Source: Kocuria marina
GTDB lineage: Bacteria > Actinomycetota > Actinomycetes > Actinomycetales > Micrococcaceae
Length of the DNA: 64,000 nucleotides
Direction: 5' to 3'
Assembly: GCA_014652975.1 (NCBI GenBank)
Contig: BMZV01000002.1
Coordinates: forward strand, 516,828-580,827
The position numbers and the translations under genes were made by a program. Below are positions 1 through 8,272 of this stretch, one piece after another (the first letter of the stretch is position 1; each line of letters opens with the position of its first letter). A model generated the notes under the pieces. The model searched no databases. It saw only the letters and a program-made list of their open reading frames with translations, and was not told the origin of the DNA.

Positions 1-42
1 CGGGGTCGTGGCGGCGGGTGGACCCAGGGGTCCGAATGAGAA

Positions 43-297
43 TTACTCGGCGGTCTGAATGTTGACCACGCGGCGACCGCGGCGGGTGCCGAATTCGACG
101 GCGCCAGCGGCCAGGGCGAACAAGGTGTCGTCCTTGCCGCGGCCCACGTTCACGCCCGGGTGGAAGTGCGTGCCGCGCTGGCGGACGATGATCTCGCCGG
201 CGTTAACGGACTGGCCGCCGAAGCGCTTCACACCCAAGTACTGGGCGTTGGAGTCACGGCCGTTGCGAGTGGAGCTCGCACCCTTCTTGTGTGCCAT
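43..297 (-). CDS. rpmA: 50S ribosomal protein L27
   Basis: Component of the large ribosomal subunit near the peptidyl-transferase centre. The 84-residue product has the usual L27 length and begins [17 protein letters not shown], followed by the conserved GVKRFGG and RQRGT.HPG segments. It starts directly at MAHKKG with no cleavable N-terminal extension of the Firmicutes type. It lies 46 bp downstream of rplU on the same strand, the normal rplU-rpmA operon. The window ends 42 bases beyond its stop, where obg is usually found. A short inverted repeat (GGACCC/GGGTCC) lies just after the stop at about 21-34. Confidence 0.97.
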   Translation of the reverse strand: MAHKKGASSTRNGRDSNAQYLGVKRFGGQSVNAGEIIVRQRGTHFHPGVNVGRGKDDTLFALAAGAVEFGTRRGRRVVNIQTAE

Positions 298-343
298 GGT
301 GTGTGCCTACCTTCGTTGGAAACGTATGTGGGGAGCCGGATAC

Positions 344-655
344 TCAGGCGTCGATGCCGGTGACCTTGACGGTGGTCAGTTCGGCGCGGAAGCCCTGACG
401 CTTCTTGTAACCGGTCTTGTTCTTGTACTTCATGATCGAGATCTTGGGACCGCGCAGGTCCTCGACGATCTCGGCGGTGACCTTGACGTTCGCCAAGGTC
501 TTGGAGTCGGAGGTGACCTTGTCCCCATCGACCAGCAGCAGCGCAGGAAGCTCTACGGTGCTGCCTGCCTCGCCGGCGACGCGGTCAAGGGTCACGAGGT
601 CTCCGATGGAAACCTTCTCCTGGCGGCCGCCTGCGCGGACAATCGCGTACACCAC
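344..655 (-). CDS. rplU: 50S ribosomal protein L21
   Basis: Large-subunit protein that binds 23S rRNA. The product begins [15 protein letters not shown] and contains the L21 core motifs (VLVDGDK-like segment and the [15 protein letters not shown] basic stretch near the C-terminus). I chose the GTG at 655, giving 103 residues, because L21 normally begins M-VYAIV. An in-frame ATG at 679 would add eight residues (MSREVSSQ) not typical of the family. First gene of the rplU-rpmA operon. Confidence 0.95.
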   Translation of the reverse strand: MVYAIVRAGGRQEKVSIGDLVTLDRVAGEAGSTVELPALLLVDGDKVTSDSKTLANVKVTAEIVEDLRGPKISIMKYKNKTGYKKRQGFRAELTTVKVTGIDA

Positions 656-892
656 TTGGGAACTCACTTCTCTCGACATCTATGGACTACGTGTGTGGGT
701 CGGGCGTACTCCTGGAGGACTGCGAATGTCGAGACATCACGCCGCGGTGATCCATGACCGACCGCATTCTCCGCGTGGCTATCGCATCGATTCAGGATGT
801 CCGCCCGAGTGTGCCGCAACCTGGTGCGTGAACTGGATATGACACACACCGGCGCTCGGCACCGACACCCCAGCCTACCCGATCACCCGAAG
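656..892 (-). other. Upstream region of rplU, no gene seen
   Basis: About 240 bases between the rplU start and the end of thiD-tenA. No open frame here looks like a real gene. The rplU promoter must lie in this stretch, and an AT-richer patch at about 834-843 (CATATC on the minus strand) is the only -10-like element I see. If it is used, the leader would be about 170 nt, long enough for a ribosomal-protein leader structure, but I recognise no named motif. Confidence 0.3.
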
Positions 893-2446
893 TCACGCCA
901 GTTGCGCCGCGGCGCGCCGCTCGCCCTCCGGCGACGTCGCCGGGGTCGTCTGCGCGAAGAAGGCCAGCTCGAGCGCGCACGCCCGGTGGAACGCGCGGCG
1001 CATGTGCTCCCTGGTGGCCGGGTCCGCGTGGGCGGCCTCCCGGTCCACGATCTCGCGCACCGACTCGGTCGCGGTCTGGAAGTCGGGATCGTCGTACGTG
1101 CTGAGCCAGTCGGCGAACGGGTGCTGCGGTCCCGCGACGCGGGCACGACGGGTGAGCTCCGCACCCACGTGGGCGTAGAGCCAGTAGCACGGCAGGATCG
1201 CGGCGGAGCCCACCGCGAAGCCGTCCTGACCCGTGCGCGCCAGCAGGAAGTCCGCGTAACTGCTCGTGACGTCACTCGGCGGCATGGGCTCCCGGTCCCC
1301 GAGCCGGGCGCGATGCAGCGCGGACTCGACCGAGACCACGGAGGCCGACGCCGCGGCGAAGTGTTCGCGCGAACGCTCATCCGGGGCGGAGGCCGCGAGC
1401 AGGGCCAGCGCCCGGGAGTAGTACTGCAGATATTGCATGTCCTGGTCCAGGTACAGCTCGAACTCGCCCGGGTCCAGGGTGCCGTCCCCGAGGCCCCGGA
1501 TGAACGCCAGGGCGGCAATGCGTTCACGCACCGGGGCGCTCTCCTCCCACAGTTCGTCAGTGAACCGGGGGCCCTCGGATTCCGCGGCGGCCGTCATCAC
1601 GAACGCCGGATCCGTGACGAGGTGCTGGACGTGGTGCATGTGGTGCACGGGACCGTTGCCGTGACCCACGTGCAACTCGTCCGCGCCGCGCAGTGCACCG
1701 CGCAACCATGTGCGGGCCGTGCGGATCGCCTCGGGCCAGTCCCCGGTCCGCGCCACGACCGTGGCCACCGCGGAGGACAGCGAGCACCCGGTGCCGTGGG
1801 TGTTACGCGTGTGCACCCTGCGACCCTCGAACAACGCGGCGGGTTCGTCCTGGCCGGGGAGCAACAGGGCGTCCGGGGTCGTGTCCCCGGCCAAGTGGCC
1901 ACCTTTCACGAGGACCCGGGTATGGAACGCCGCCGCGACCGCGCGTCCCTGCTCGAGCGCCTCGTCCCAGGTCGCGGCCACGGGGCGCTCGGCCAGCACC
2001 GCGAGTTCCGGGAGGTTGGGGGTGATCAAATTCGCGTGGGGCAGCAGCTCCCGCAGGGCCCGTTCGGCGTCCGGACGCAGCAGGCGCCCACCGGTCGTGG
2101 CGACCATGACGGGGTCGATCACGACCACGGGTGCGCGCCCCACCATGAGCCAGTCCCGGACCGTTTCAATGACCTCCACGGAGCCGAGCATCCCCACCTT
2201 GATCGCGTCCAGGGTGACGTCCCCGGCGACCGCGTCCAGCTGGTCCCGCAGGACCTGGACGGGTGGGGTGTGTACGCTCACGACGCCCCGGGTGTTCTGG
2301 GCGACCACTGCGGTGATCACACTCAGCCCGTACCCGCCCAGTGCGGCGATGGATTTCAGGTCCGCGGCGTGACCCGCCCCGCCCGTGGGATCGGTTCCGG
2401 CAATAGAGAGGACGCGGGGTATGGCGGTAGAAGGCGTGGTGTCCAC
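893..2446 (-). CDS. thiD: Bifunctional HMP-phosphate kinase / TenA-family aminopyrimidine aminohydrolase
   Basis: Fusion of two thiamine enzymes, 517 residues. The N-terminal half (about 1-260) is ThiD, which phosphorylates hydroxymethylpyrimidine and its phosphate. It has the SIAGTDPTGGAG substrate/ATP loop, KGGHL, and the anion-hole GTGCSLSSA motif. The C-terminal half (about 275-500) is TenA/THI-4, which salvages degraded pyrimidines. It carries ILPCYWLY, whose Cys is the likely catalytic residue of TenA_C enzymes, and a late conserved Glu (ACALELAFF). I chose the GTG at 2446 because it sits five bases after a good Shine-Dalgarno (AAGGGA) and directly follows the TPP riboswitch. Upstream codons to 2551 belong to the leader. 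Fused ThiD-TenA proteins are known in bacteria, so the fusion itself is not new. Confidence 0.93.
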   Translation of the reverse strand: MDTTPSTAIPRVLSIAGTDPTGGAGHAADLKSIAALGGYGLSVITAVVAQNTRGVVSVHTPPVQVLRDQLDAVAGDVTLDAIKVGMLGSVEVIETVRDWLMVGRAPVVVIDPVMVATTGGRLLRPDAERALRELLPHANLITPNLPELAVLAERPVAATWDEALEQGRAVAAAFHTRVLVKGGHLAGDTTPDALLLPGQDEPAALFEGRRVHTRNTHGTGCSLSSAVATVVARTGDWPEAIRTARTWLRGALRGADELHVGHGNGPVHHMHHVQHLVTDPAFVMTAAAESEGPRFTDELWEESAPVRERIAALAFIRGLGDGTLDPGEFELYLDQDMQYLQYYSRALALLAASAPDERSREHFAAASASVVSVESALHRARLGDREPMPPSDVTSSYADFLLARTGQDGFAVGSAAILPCYWLYAHVGAELTRRARVAGPQHPFADWLSTYDDPDFQTATESVREIVDREAAHADPATREHMRRAFHRACALELAFFAQTTPATSPEGERRAAAQLA

Positions 2447-2532
2447 GACAATCCCTTCGCTAGTACGAGCTAGATCAGGTTCGACGGGTGTGTTCTCAGC
2501 CGCAGTGCGCAGCACCCCGTGTGTGTGTCCCC
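2447..2532 (-). promoter_or_regulatory. TPP (THI-box) riboswitch before thiD-tenA
   Basis: The minus strand carries the conserved TPP aptamer elements in order: GGGGTGC (about 2510-2517), GGCTGAGA (CTGAGA at 2494-2499), ACACCCG, then ACCTGATCT (2472-2480) and GCGAAGGGA (2452-2460). The last element doubles as the Shine-Dalgarno of thiD, five bases from its GTG. Ligand binding would therefore be expected to bury the ribosome site, that is, translational control. The motif match is seen directly; the mode of control is inferred. Confidence 0.93.
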
Positions 2533-2542
2533 GATCATGCCA

Positions 2543-2572
2543 CAGGGGCACCCGGAATCCCGGGTGCCCCTG
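2543..2572 (-). terminator. Strong hairpin after rne
   Basis: Perfect 13-bp inverted repeat, CAGGGGCACCCGG / CCGGGTGCCCCTG, with a 4-base loop (2543-2555 and 2560-2572). It lies 38 bases past the rne stop and just upstream of the TPP aptamer. There is no U-tract, as is common in high-GC actinobacteria. It should stop rne transcription before the thiD leader. Confidence 0.75.
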
Positions 2573-2609
2573 CAGTGCCCGCGTGGCGATGGATCCAGCC
2601 GCCGGTCAC

Positions 2610-5600
2610 TCAGTCCTGCTTGCCGGTCATCGTGATGTCCTGGGCCTTGATGCCCACACCCACGATGGTGGGCTGGTCACCGGACGCCGCGGGGGTCGCG
2701 GCCCCGGCCTCCGCGGTGAAACGGCTGACCTGCCGTTCCTGCGTGTACTCGTGGGTCTCCACCCTCGCGGTTCCGGGCGCGGCCGCCGGCGCCACGGCAC
2801 GCCGCGACCCACGACGCCGTCGGGCCGGAGCCGCCGGCGCCTCCGCCGGCCGGTTCCCGCCGGCGGACGACGCCGCCCCGGAACTCTGCTGCTGCGCGGC
2901 ACTCGTCTGCCCTGTACTGGATTGCGCAGTCCCGGAGTTCGACGGCGCGTGTCCGGCGGCCGACCGCTTCGACACCGCCTCCCGCGGCTGGGGCGCGGCG
3001 TCCGCATCCTGAACGGCACCCTCGGTCGAGGTTTCGTCCTCGCCCGCATCCGTGAACGCGGCGCTCAGCGAATCCAGGGACAGGGCCTCCTGGGTGCCCT
3101 CGCTCCCCCGCTGCTCAGACTGCCCGTGGGGCAGTTCGATGACCTCGCCGTGGATCGTGAGGCTCGCGGACGAGTCCCCACCGGAACGGTCCTCGGACCG
3201 GGAATCCCCGCGCGAGTCGTTCCCGGAACCGTCCCGGCCGGAACCGTCGTTCTGCACGGCGTTGTCCTCGCCCTGCTGACCGCGACCGCGGCTGCGCTTG
3301 CCGCGGCGCTTGCGGCGACGGCGCCCGCCCTCGGACTCCCCGTGGGAGTTCTCGGACGCGTGCTCCCCGCCCTGCTGACCGCGGGAGGTCTGCTGCTCCT
3401 GGGAACCGGTGTCCTCGGCCTGCCCGCCCCCGGACTGCGGTGCGGTGCCCTGGGAAGCATTCCGTGCGGCGTCGTCGGACTCGTCGTGGGAGGAGGCCGC
3501 GGCGATGTTCGCTAACGCCGTGCGGGTGGCCTCCACGCGCGCCTGGTCCGGCTCGTCCGAACCGTGGTGCTGGTTGCCGTTCCTGGGCTTGTCCTGCGCA
3601 CCGTTGTGCTGCTTGTTGCGCGAACGCTTACGCTCGTGTCGAGTGCCGCGCTGGTCGGAGGGAGCCGCGCCGGAGCGGCCCTTCAAGGGGTGGTCGTGGA
3701 CCACGACGCCGCGGCCCGCGCATTCCTCGCACGGCTCGGAGAAGACCTCGAGCAACCCCGTACCCATGCGCTTGCGCGTCATCTGCACGAGACCCAGGGA
3801 GGTCACCTCGGCCACCTGGTGCTTCGTGCGGTCCCGGCCCAGGCACTCCACGAGCCGGCGCAGTACGAGATCGCGGTTGGACTCCAGAACCATGTCGATG
3901 AAGTCCACCACGATGATCCCGCCGATATCACGCAACCGCAGTTGCCGCACGATCTCCTCGGCGGCCTCGAGGTTGTTCTTGGTCACGGTCTCCTCGAGGT
4001 TGCCCCCGGAGCCCGTGAACTTGCCGGTGTTGACGTCCACCACGGTCATGGCCTCGGTGCGGTCGATCACGAGCGATCCGCCGGAGGGCAGGAAGACCTT
4101 GCGCTCGAGGGCCTTCTGGATCTGCTCCTCCACGCGCATGTGCTCGAAGAGGTCGTCATCGCCGGTCCAGCGCTCGAGGCGGTCCAGCAGGTCGGGCGCC
4201 ACGTAGGTCACGTAAGCCTCGATGTTGTCCCACGCCTGCTCGCCCTGGACCACCATGGCGGAGAAATCCTCGTTGAAGACGTCCCGCACGGTCTTGATGG
4301 TCAAGTCCGGTTCCGCGTACAGCATCTCCGGGGCCAGCGTCTTGGTGGACTTGGCCTTGTCCTGGATCTGCTCCCACTGCGAGCGCAGCCGGTTGATGTC
4401 GTTGGTCAGCTCGGTCTCGGAGGCACCCTCCGCCGCAGTGCGCACGATCACGCCCGCACCCTCCGGCAACCGGTCCTTGAGGATCTTCTTCAGTCGCTGG
4501 CGCTCCACGTCCGGGAGCTTGCGGGAGATCCCCGTCATGGAACCGCCCGGGACGTAGACGAGGTAGCGACCGGGCAGGGACACCTGGCTCGTGAGCCGAG
4601 CACCTTTGTGCCCCACGGGGTCCTTGGTGACCTGCACGAGCACGGTGTCCCCGGACTTCAGGGCGTTCTCGATCTTGCGGGGCTTGCTGCCCAGCTCGGC
4701 GGCGTCCCAGTCCACCTCACCGGCGTAGAGCACGGCGTTGCGGCCCCGGCCGATGTCCACGAAGGCGGCCTCCATGGACGGCAGCACGTTCTGCACCTTG
4801 CCCACGTACACGTTGCCGATCAGCGAATCCTGCTGGGTGTGCGAGACGAAGTGCTCGGCAAGGATCCCGTCCTCGAGCACACCGATCTGGATCCGGTCGT
4901 CCTTCTGTCGCACGAGCATCTTGCGCTCCACGGATTCGCGCCGGGCCAGGAACTCGGCCTCGGTGATCACGTGGCGGCGGCGGCCGAACTGCCGGGACTC
5001 ACGACGACGCTGACGCTTGGCCTCGAGCCGCGTGGAGCCCTTGACCCCGGTCACCTCGTCGCTGCCCGTGCCCTCACCGGCACCGCGCGGGGCGCGGACC
5101 CGGGTCACCGAGCCGTCGGACTCGTCCACGAGTTCCATGTCCTCGTCACCGCGACGCCGCCGGCGACGCCGCTTGCTCGTGACCTCGCCGGACTTGTCGT
5201 CCTCGCTGTCCACGTCCTTGCGTGCGGCCCGCTCGGCCTCGCGCTGGGCGTCGCGTTCCTTGGCGGCCTCGCGCAGTCGGGCAGCCTGCTCCTCGGCGGC
5301 ACGGCGGATCTCGTCCGGGTCCGGGGCATGGAACATGAGGGAGGCGCCGGGACCGAAGGCCCCGAAGTTCTCCTGGGTGCTGGGCTGGTCGTTCGCGGAC
5401 TTCTCGACCTGTACAGTCTGCGCGTCCGTCTGTTCCGAGGTGTCGGTCTGCTCGTCGCTCGTCTCGGCCGAGCCGGTTCCTTCGCCGGCCTGCGTCGTCT
5501 GCTCGGGCCCGTCGGCGCGCAGAGCGGCCTGCTCATCCGTCTCGCGGGCGCTCTCAGCGGCGTCACCGGCTGCGTCCTCGACATCGAGCGCGATCTCGTC

Positions 5601-5927
5601 CTCGATACTCTCCGCGGGCTGCTCGGCCTCGGGGATCTCGGCCACTGGGATCTCGCGCGCGGGCGTGTGCGCAACGCCAGCATCGTCGGAAGCGGTGGCC
5701 GCGGAATCGGACGTCCCCGGATCCTCGGCGGACGCGTCGGTCGTCGCGGGTTGCCCGGTAGCGGTGTCGGCGGGCACGGCGGCGTCGGGCTCGGAATGGG
5801 GAACGGCGGCGTCGTCGGCCGGTGCATCAGGCGTGACGGCGGGGTCGGTGGTGGTGCTGTCCTCGACGGGGGTGGTGGCGGCAGTCTCGAGGGGTGACTG
5901 TTCCGCGTTGTCCTTCTCAGGTTCCAT
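2610..5927 (-). CDS. rne: Ribonuclease E/G family endoribonuclease
   Basis: Main endoribonuclease for RNA decay and rRNA maturation, about 1105 residues from the ATG at 5927. Residues 1-340 are acidic and low complexity (Ala/Glu/Asp/Thr-rich), ending in an Arg run. The catalytic core follows: S1 RNA-binding domain about 345-460 (IQIGVLEDG, GNVYVGKVQNVLPSMEAAFVDIG), the DNase-I-like region with DRTEAMTVVDVNTGKF and GGIIVVDFIDM carrying the metal-binding Asp residues, and the zinc-link CEEC near 732. The C-terminal 350 residues are disordered, Arg/Gly/Gln/Ser-rich. Actinobacterial RNase E has such arms on both sides of the core, used in other species as RNA and protein docking sites. An open frame continues upstream to 6059, but the residues there are compositional noise. 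Confidence 0.95.
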   Translation of the reverse strand: MEPEKDNAEQSPLETAATTPVEDSTTTDPAVTPDAPADDAAVPHSEPDAAVPADTATGQPATTDASAEDPGTSDSAATASDDAGVAHTPAREIPVAEIPEAEQPAESIEDEIALDVEDAAGDAAESARETDEQAALRADGPEQTTQAGEGTGSAETSDEQTDTSEQTDAQTVQVEKSANDQPSTQENFGAFGPGASLMFHAPDPDEIRRAAEEQAARLREAAKERDAQREAERAARKDVDSEDDKSGEVTSKRRRRRRRGDEDMELVDESDGSVTRVRAPRGAGEGTGSDEVTGVKGSTRLEAKRQRRRESRQFGRRRHVITEAEFLARRESVERKMLVRQKDDRIQIGVLEDGILAEHFVSHTQQDSLIGNVYVGKVQNVLPSMEAAFVDIGRGRNAVLYAGEVDWDAAELGSKPRKIENALKSGDTVLVQVTKDPVGHKGARLTSQVSLPGRYLVYVPGGSMTGISRKLPDVERQRLKKILKDRLPEGAGVIVRTAAEGASETELTNDINRLRSQWEQIQDKAKSTKTLAPEMLYAEPDLTIKTVRDVFNEDFSAMVVQGEQAWDNIEAYVTYVAPDLLDRLERWTGDDDLFEHMRVEEQIQKALERKVFLPSGGSLVIDRTEAMTVVDVNTGKFTGSGGNLEETVTKNNLEAAEEIVRQLRLRDIGGIIVVDFIDMVLESNRDLVLRRLVECLGRDRTKHQVAEVTSLGLVQMTRKRMGTGLLEVFSEPCEECAGRGVVVHDHPLKGRSGAAPSDQRGTRHERKRSRNKQHNGAQDKPRNGNQHHGSDEPDQARVEATRTALANIAAASSHDESDDAARNASQGTAPQSGGGQAEDTGSQEQQTSRGQQGGEHASENSHGESEGGRRRRKRRGKRSRGRGQQGEDNAVQNDGSGRDGSGNDSRGDSRSEDRSGGDSSASLTIHGEVIELPHGQSEQRGSEGTQEALSLDSLSAAFTDAGEDETSTEGAVQDADAAPQPREAVSKRSAAGHAPSNSGTAQSSTGQTSAAQQQSSGAASSAGGNRPAEAPAAPARRRRGSRRAVAPAAAPGTARVETHEYTQERQVSRFTAEAGAATPAASGDQPTIVGVGIKAQDITMTGKQD

Positions 5928-6387
5928 GTGAAGTTGTGCTCCTGCTCGGGACACCGCCCGCACCCGGGCCCGAGGTGTGCTCGGTCGGTCGAGCCGGTGT
6001 TCGCCACGCGGCCGCCGGAAGTCAAAGTCGTACTCGCGGGCGCGGCGTGTGTTACGCACACTGTCCGCGAGCCGGCGGATGCCCGAGTCGCTGGGTCCGT
6101 GGGGACCGCGAACTTGCCCCGCTCCGGACGCGCTCGATCCTGTGAGAGCGCGGGTCCGTACCGAGGGAGATCGGTGTTCCTGCCGGGCCGGTTCCTCACG
6201 TGCGGCTGAGGCCCGACCATTGGCAGTATCTCACAGTCACCCCGGGCCGGGGCGCATTCCGGGTGGTCCGGACCACATTCCACCGGCCGGACCACAGCGC
6301 GTGTACGGGGTGTGTGCCGACGTCACCCGCCGCCACGGGCGGCCCGCGCCCGGTGGGTCGTCATGCGCGTGGTCTACGATCGGGCAC
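5928..6387. other. Divergent intergenic region, rne / VKOR gene
   Basis: 460 bases between two divergently transcribed genes with no convincing coding sequence. It must hold both promoters. A 9-bp inverted repeat GTGGTCCGG / CCGGACCAC lies at 6263-6271 and 6287-6295; the repeat unit is a palindrome-like GGTCCGGACC at its left arm. Its role is unknown. The long region before rne would suit a long 5' UTR, as rne is autoregulated through its leader in other bacteria, but I see no defined structure that proves this here. Confidence 0.4.
6375..6380 (+). promoter_or_regulatory. Putative -10 box of the VKOR gene (leaderless)
   Basis: TACGAT matches the TANNNT -10 consensus and ends seven bases before the GTG start at 6388. 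Transcription would begin at or next to the start codon. No Shine-Dalgarno precedes the GTG, which supports a leaderless mRNA. Confidence 0.5.
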
Positions 6388-7026
6388 GTGAGCCCAACTT
6401 CCGCGACCACCCCCCTGACCGACCGGACACCCGAGACGACTCCGGCCCCCGCCACCCGTTCGGACCGCTCGTGGGCCGTGCTCGCGGTGATCTTCTCGAT
6501 CGTGGGTTTCGCCGCATCGGCCGTGCTCGTGGCGGAACGGCTCGCGATCTACAAGGACGCAGGACACCGCACGAGCTGCGACATCAACGCGTGGCTCTCG
6601 TGCGGCACGGTCATGCGCACCCCGCAGGCGGAGCTCTTCGGCTTCCCCAACCCGTTCATCGGGATCGTGGCGTACGCCGTGGTGATCGCCGTGGCCGTGG
6701 GCGTGCTCGCCGGCGCACGCTACGCCAGCTGGTTCTGGTGGTTGCTGTGGCTGGGGATCGCCGCCGGCTCGGTGTTCACCCTGTGGCTGTGGTGGCAGAC
6801 CACTTTCAACATCAACGCCCTGTGCCTGTACTGCATGATCGTGTGGTGCGCCCAGACCCTGTTGCTCGCGCATACGACGGCGCGGATGCGCCGCGCCGGC
6901 CTGATCGGTTCCTCGCGTGGCACCGCCGCCGGTTCCGCCGCGTGGGCGTGGCTCCTGGGCATCGGGGTGCTCGTGATCGTCTTCGGGATCATCGCGGTGC
7001 GCTTCTCGACCGCGATCTTCGCCTGA
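6388..7026 (+). CDS. Vitamin K epoxide reductase family membrane protein
   Basis: Membrane thiol oxidoreductase, 212 residues, that in actinobacteria reoxidises DsbA-like proteins using menaquinone. Visible are a cytoplasmic N-tail, a first membrane segment (WAVLAVIFSIVGFAASAVLV), then the external loop cysteine pair CDINAWLSC (near residue 64), FGFPNPFIGI typical of VKOR, further hydrophobic helices, and the redox CLYC (near 145). I took the GTG at 6388. Upstream in-frame codons are GC-rich noise, and a -10 box sits seven bases before the GTG. It is divergent from rne and stands alone. The DsbA-like gene at 24.8 kb lacks CxxC, so it is not an obvious partner. Confidence 0.88.
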   Translation: MSPTSATTPLTDRTPETTPAPATRSDRSWAVLAVIFSIVGFAASAVLVAERLAIYKDAGHRTSCDINAWLSCGTVMRTPQAELFGFPNPFIGIVAYAVVIAVAVGVLAGARYASWFWWLLWLGIAAGSVFTLWLWWQTTFNINALCLYCMIVWCAQTLLLAHTTARMRRAGLIGSSRGTAAGSAAWAWLLGIGVLVIVFGIIAVRFSTAIFA

Positions 7027-7046
7027 GCCGTTCACCGACGCCGCGC

Positions 7047-7250
7047 TCAGACGGCGTGCGCCTCGAACACCATGATGGGGTGCGTGCCGTCGAATGGCGT
7101 CCGCTGCCAGTCGCCCCGAACCGCGTCGACCTCGAACCCGGCGCGCCGTAACTGATCGGTCAGGATGCCGCGGTCACGAAAGGCCTGGTCCGGCCCGTCG
7201 GGGTTGTCCCCGTCGTACAGGTCGACGATCCGCGGGTCGTAGTCGGTCAT
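7047..7250 (-). pseudogene. SAM-dependent methyltransferase remnant with internal in-frame deletion
   Basis: A 67-residue frame whose first 20 residues (DYDPRIVDLYDGDNPDGPD) match the start of class I methyltransferases found widely in actinobacteria, and whose last 45 (FRDRGILTDQLRRAGFEVD, then GDWQRTPFDG..PIMVFEAH) match their C-terminal end. The whole middle is absent, including the GxGxG SAM-binding motif, yet the reading frame is kept. It follows ndk by 16 bases. It is either a fossil formed by one clean deletion or, less likely, a short peptide still translated. It could not methylate anything in this form. Confidence 0.65.
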
Positions 7251-7266
7251 GGATCCCGCGTTCAGC

Positions 7267-7680
7267 TCAGCTGAACCAGATGCCGATCTCCCGCTCGGCA
7301 GACTCGGGCGAATCGGAGCCGTGCACGAGGTTCTTCTGCACCTTCTCGCCCCAGTCCCGACCCAAATCGCCGCGAATGGTACCGGGGGCGGCCGTGGTGG
7401 GCTCGGTGGCACCGGCGAGGCTGCGGAAGCCCTCGATGACCCGGTCCCCCTCGACCACGGCGGCCACGACGGGCCCGGAGAGCATGAACTCCACGAGCGG
7501 CTCGAAGAACGGCTTGCCCTGGTGCTCCTCGTAGTGCCGCTCGAGAATCTCGCGGGTCGCCGTCACGAGCTCGAGTTGCGCGAGCGTATAGCCCTTGGCC
7601 TCGATGCGGGCCAGGATCTGCCCGGTCAGGCCGCGCTGGACGCCGTCCGGCTTCACGAGGACGAGGGTGCGTTGCGTCAT
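7267..7680 (-). CDS. ndk: Nucleoside diphosphate kinase
   Basis: Transfers the gamma phosphate of ATP to nucleoside diphosphates through a phospho-histidine. The 137-residue product has the family length and motifs: [14 protein letters not shown] at the N-terminus, and [16 protein letters not shown] with the active His at about 120. It lies downstream of the folC/DUF4233 block but is separated from it by a terminator-like hairpin, so it probably has its own promoter. Confidence 0.97.
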   Translation of the reverse strand: MTQRTLVLVKPDGVQRGLTGQILARIEAKGYTLAQLELVTATREILERHYEEHQGKPFFEPLVEFMLSGPVVAAVVEGDRVIEGFRSLAGATEPTTAAPGTIRGDLGRDWGEKVQKNLVHGSDSPESAEREIGIWFS

Positions 7681-7750
7681 GTGCTTCTCCTTGCTGTGGA
7701 CCCACGCGGAGTCCTCGGTCGATCAGGTTCCGTTCCGAGCCTAACGGCCT

Positions 7751-7782
7751 GCGGTCCCCGCGCGGCAACGCCCGGGGACCGC
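7751..7782 (-). terminator. Hairpin after the folC-DUF4233 operon
   Basis: Inverted repeat GCGGTCCCC / GGGGACCGC (7751-7759 and 7774-7782), extended by a further G-C pair, 17 bases past the DUF4233 stop. It is a likely terminator for the leftward ileS-folC-DUF4233 transcript. Confidence 0.6.
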
Positions 7783-7798
7783 GGCCGGGAGACGGTGA

Positions 7799-8242
7799 TC
7801 ACGTCAGGGGGTTCTCGGCCTCCCAGCGGCGTTGTTCCTCCGCGCGCCGCACGTTCTCACGATCCATCGCGCCACCCTTGACCACGGCGTACCACCAGGC
7901 CAGGGCGCACAACACGCCGATCACGAACATTGAGGGCACGAGCACTCCCGTGGCGATGAGCACGACCTGCAGCACCCACCCGAGGGTGTACCCCCACGGC
8001 TTGCGCAGGAGGCCGCACGCCAGCAGGAACACCAGGGCGAGCACCACCGATCCGCCCATGAGCCACAGTTTCCCGGCCGTGCTCCAGTCCCGCGCCGTGA
8101 GTCCGAACGCCGCGAGGGCGGCGAAGAACACGATGAACGCCTCGATGGAGAGCACGCTCGAGGCGAACATCGTCTTGATCGAGCGTGGCTTCTTGGGTTG
8201 GCCAGGACGCCATTCGCGCTGGGCCTTGGTCATGCGGGCCAT
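7799..8242 (-). CDS. DUF4233 family membrane protein
   Basis: 147-residue protein of unknown function with four hydrophobic segments: SSVLSIEAFIVFFAALAAFG, LWLMGGSVVLALVFLLACG, GYTLGWVLQVVLIATGVLV and MFVIGVLCALAWWYAVV. It has a basic N-tail and a charged C-tail (ENVRRAEEQRRWEAE). Small proteins of this family are regularly encoded right after folC in actinobacteria, which is the arrangement here (30-base gap), so a link to folate or membrane processes is only contextual. The start could also be the internal MTKAQ, three codons in. Confidence 0.8.
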   Translation of the reverse strand: MARMTKAQREWRPGQPKKPRSIKTMFASSVLSIEAFIVFFAALAAFGLTARDWSTAGKLWLMGGSVVLALVFLLACGLLRKPWGYTLGWVLQVVLIATGVLVPSMFVIGVLCALAWWYAVVKGGAMDRENVRRAEEQRRWEAENPLT

Positions 8243-8272
8243 CGGGCTCCTTCCGTGGTCGGGGCGGCGGGC

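Noticed and set aside
797..2473. Long plus-strand open frame of over 550 codons opposite thiD-tenA
   Set aside because: Antisense shadow from high G+C codon bias; His/Arg/Gly-rich with no recognisable family. The same applies to the long frames at 3564-5897, 25415-28780 and 28408-30039 on the plus strand and 21570-24242, 31847-34498 and 39750-41513 on the minus strand.
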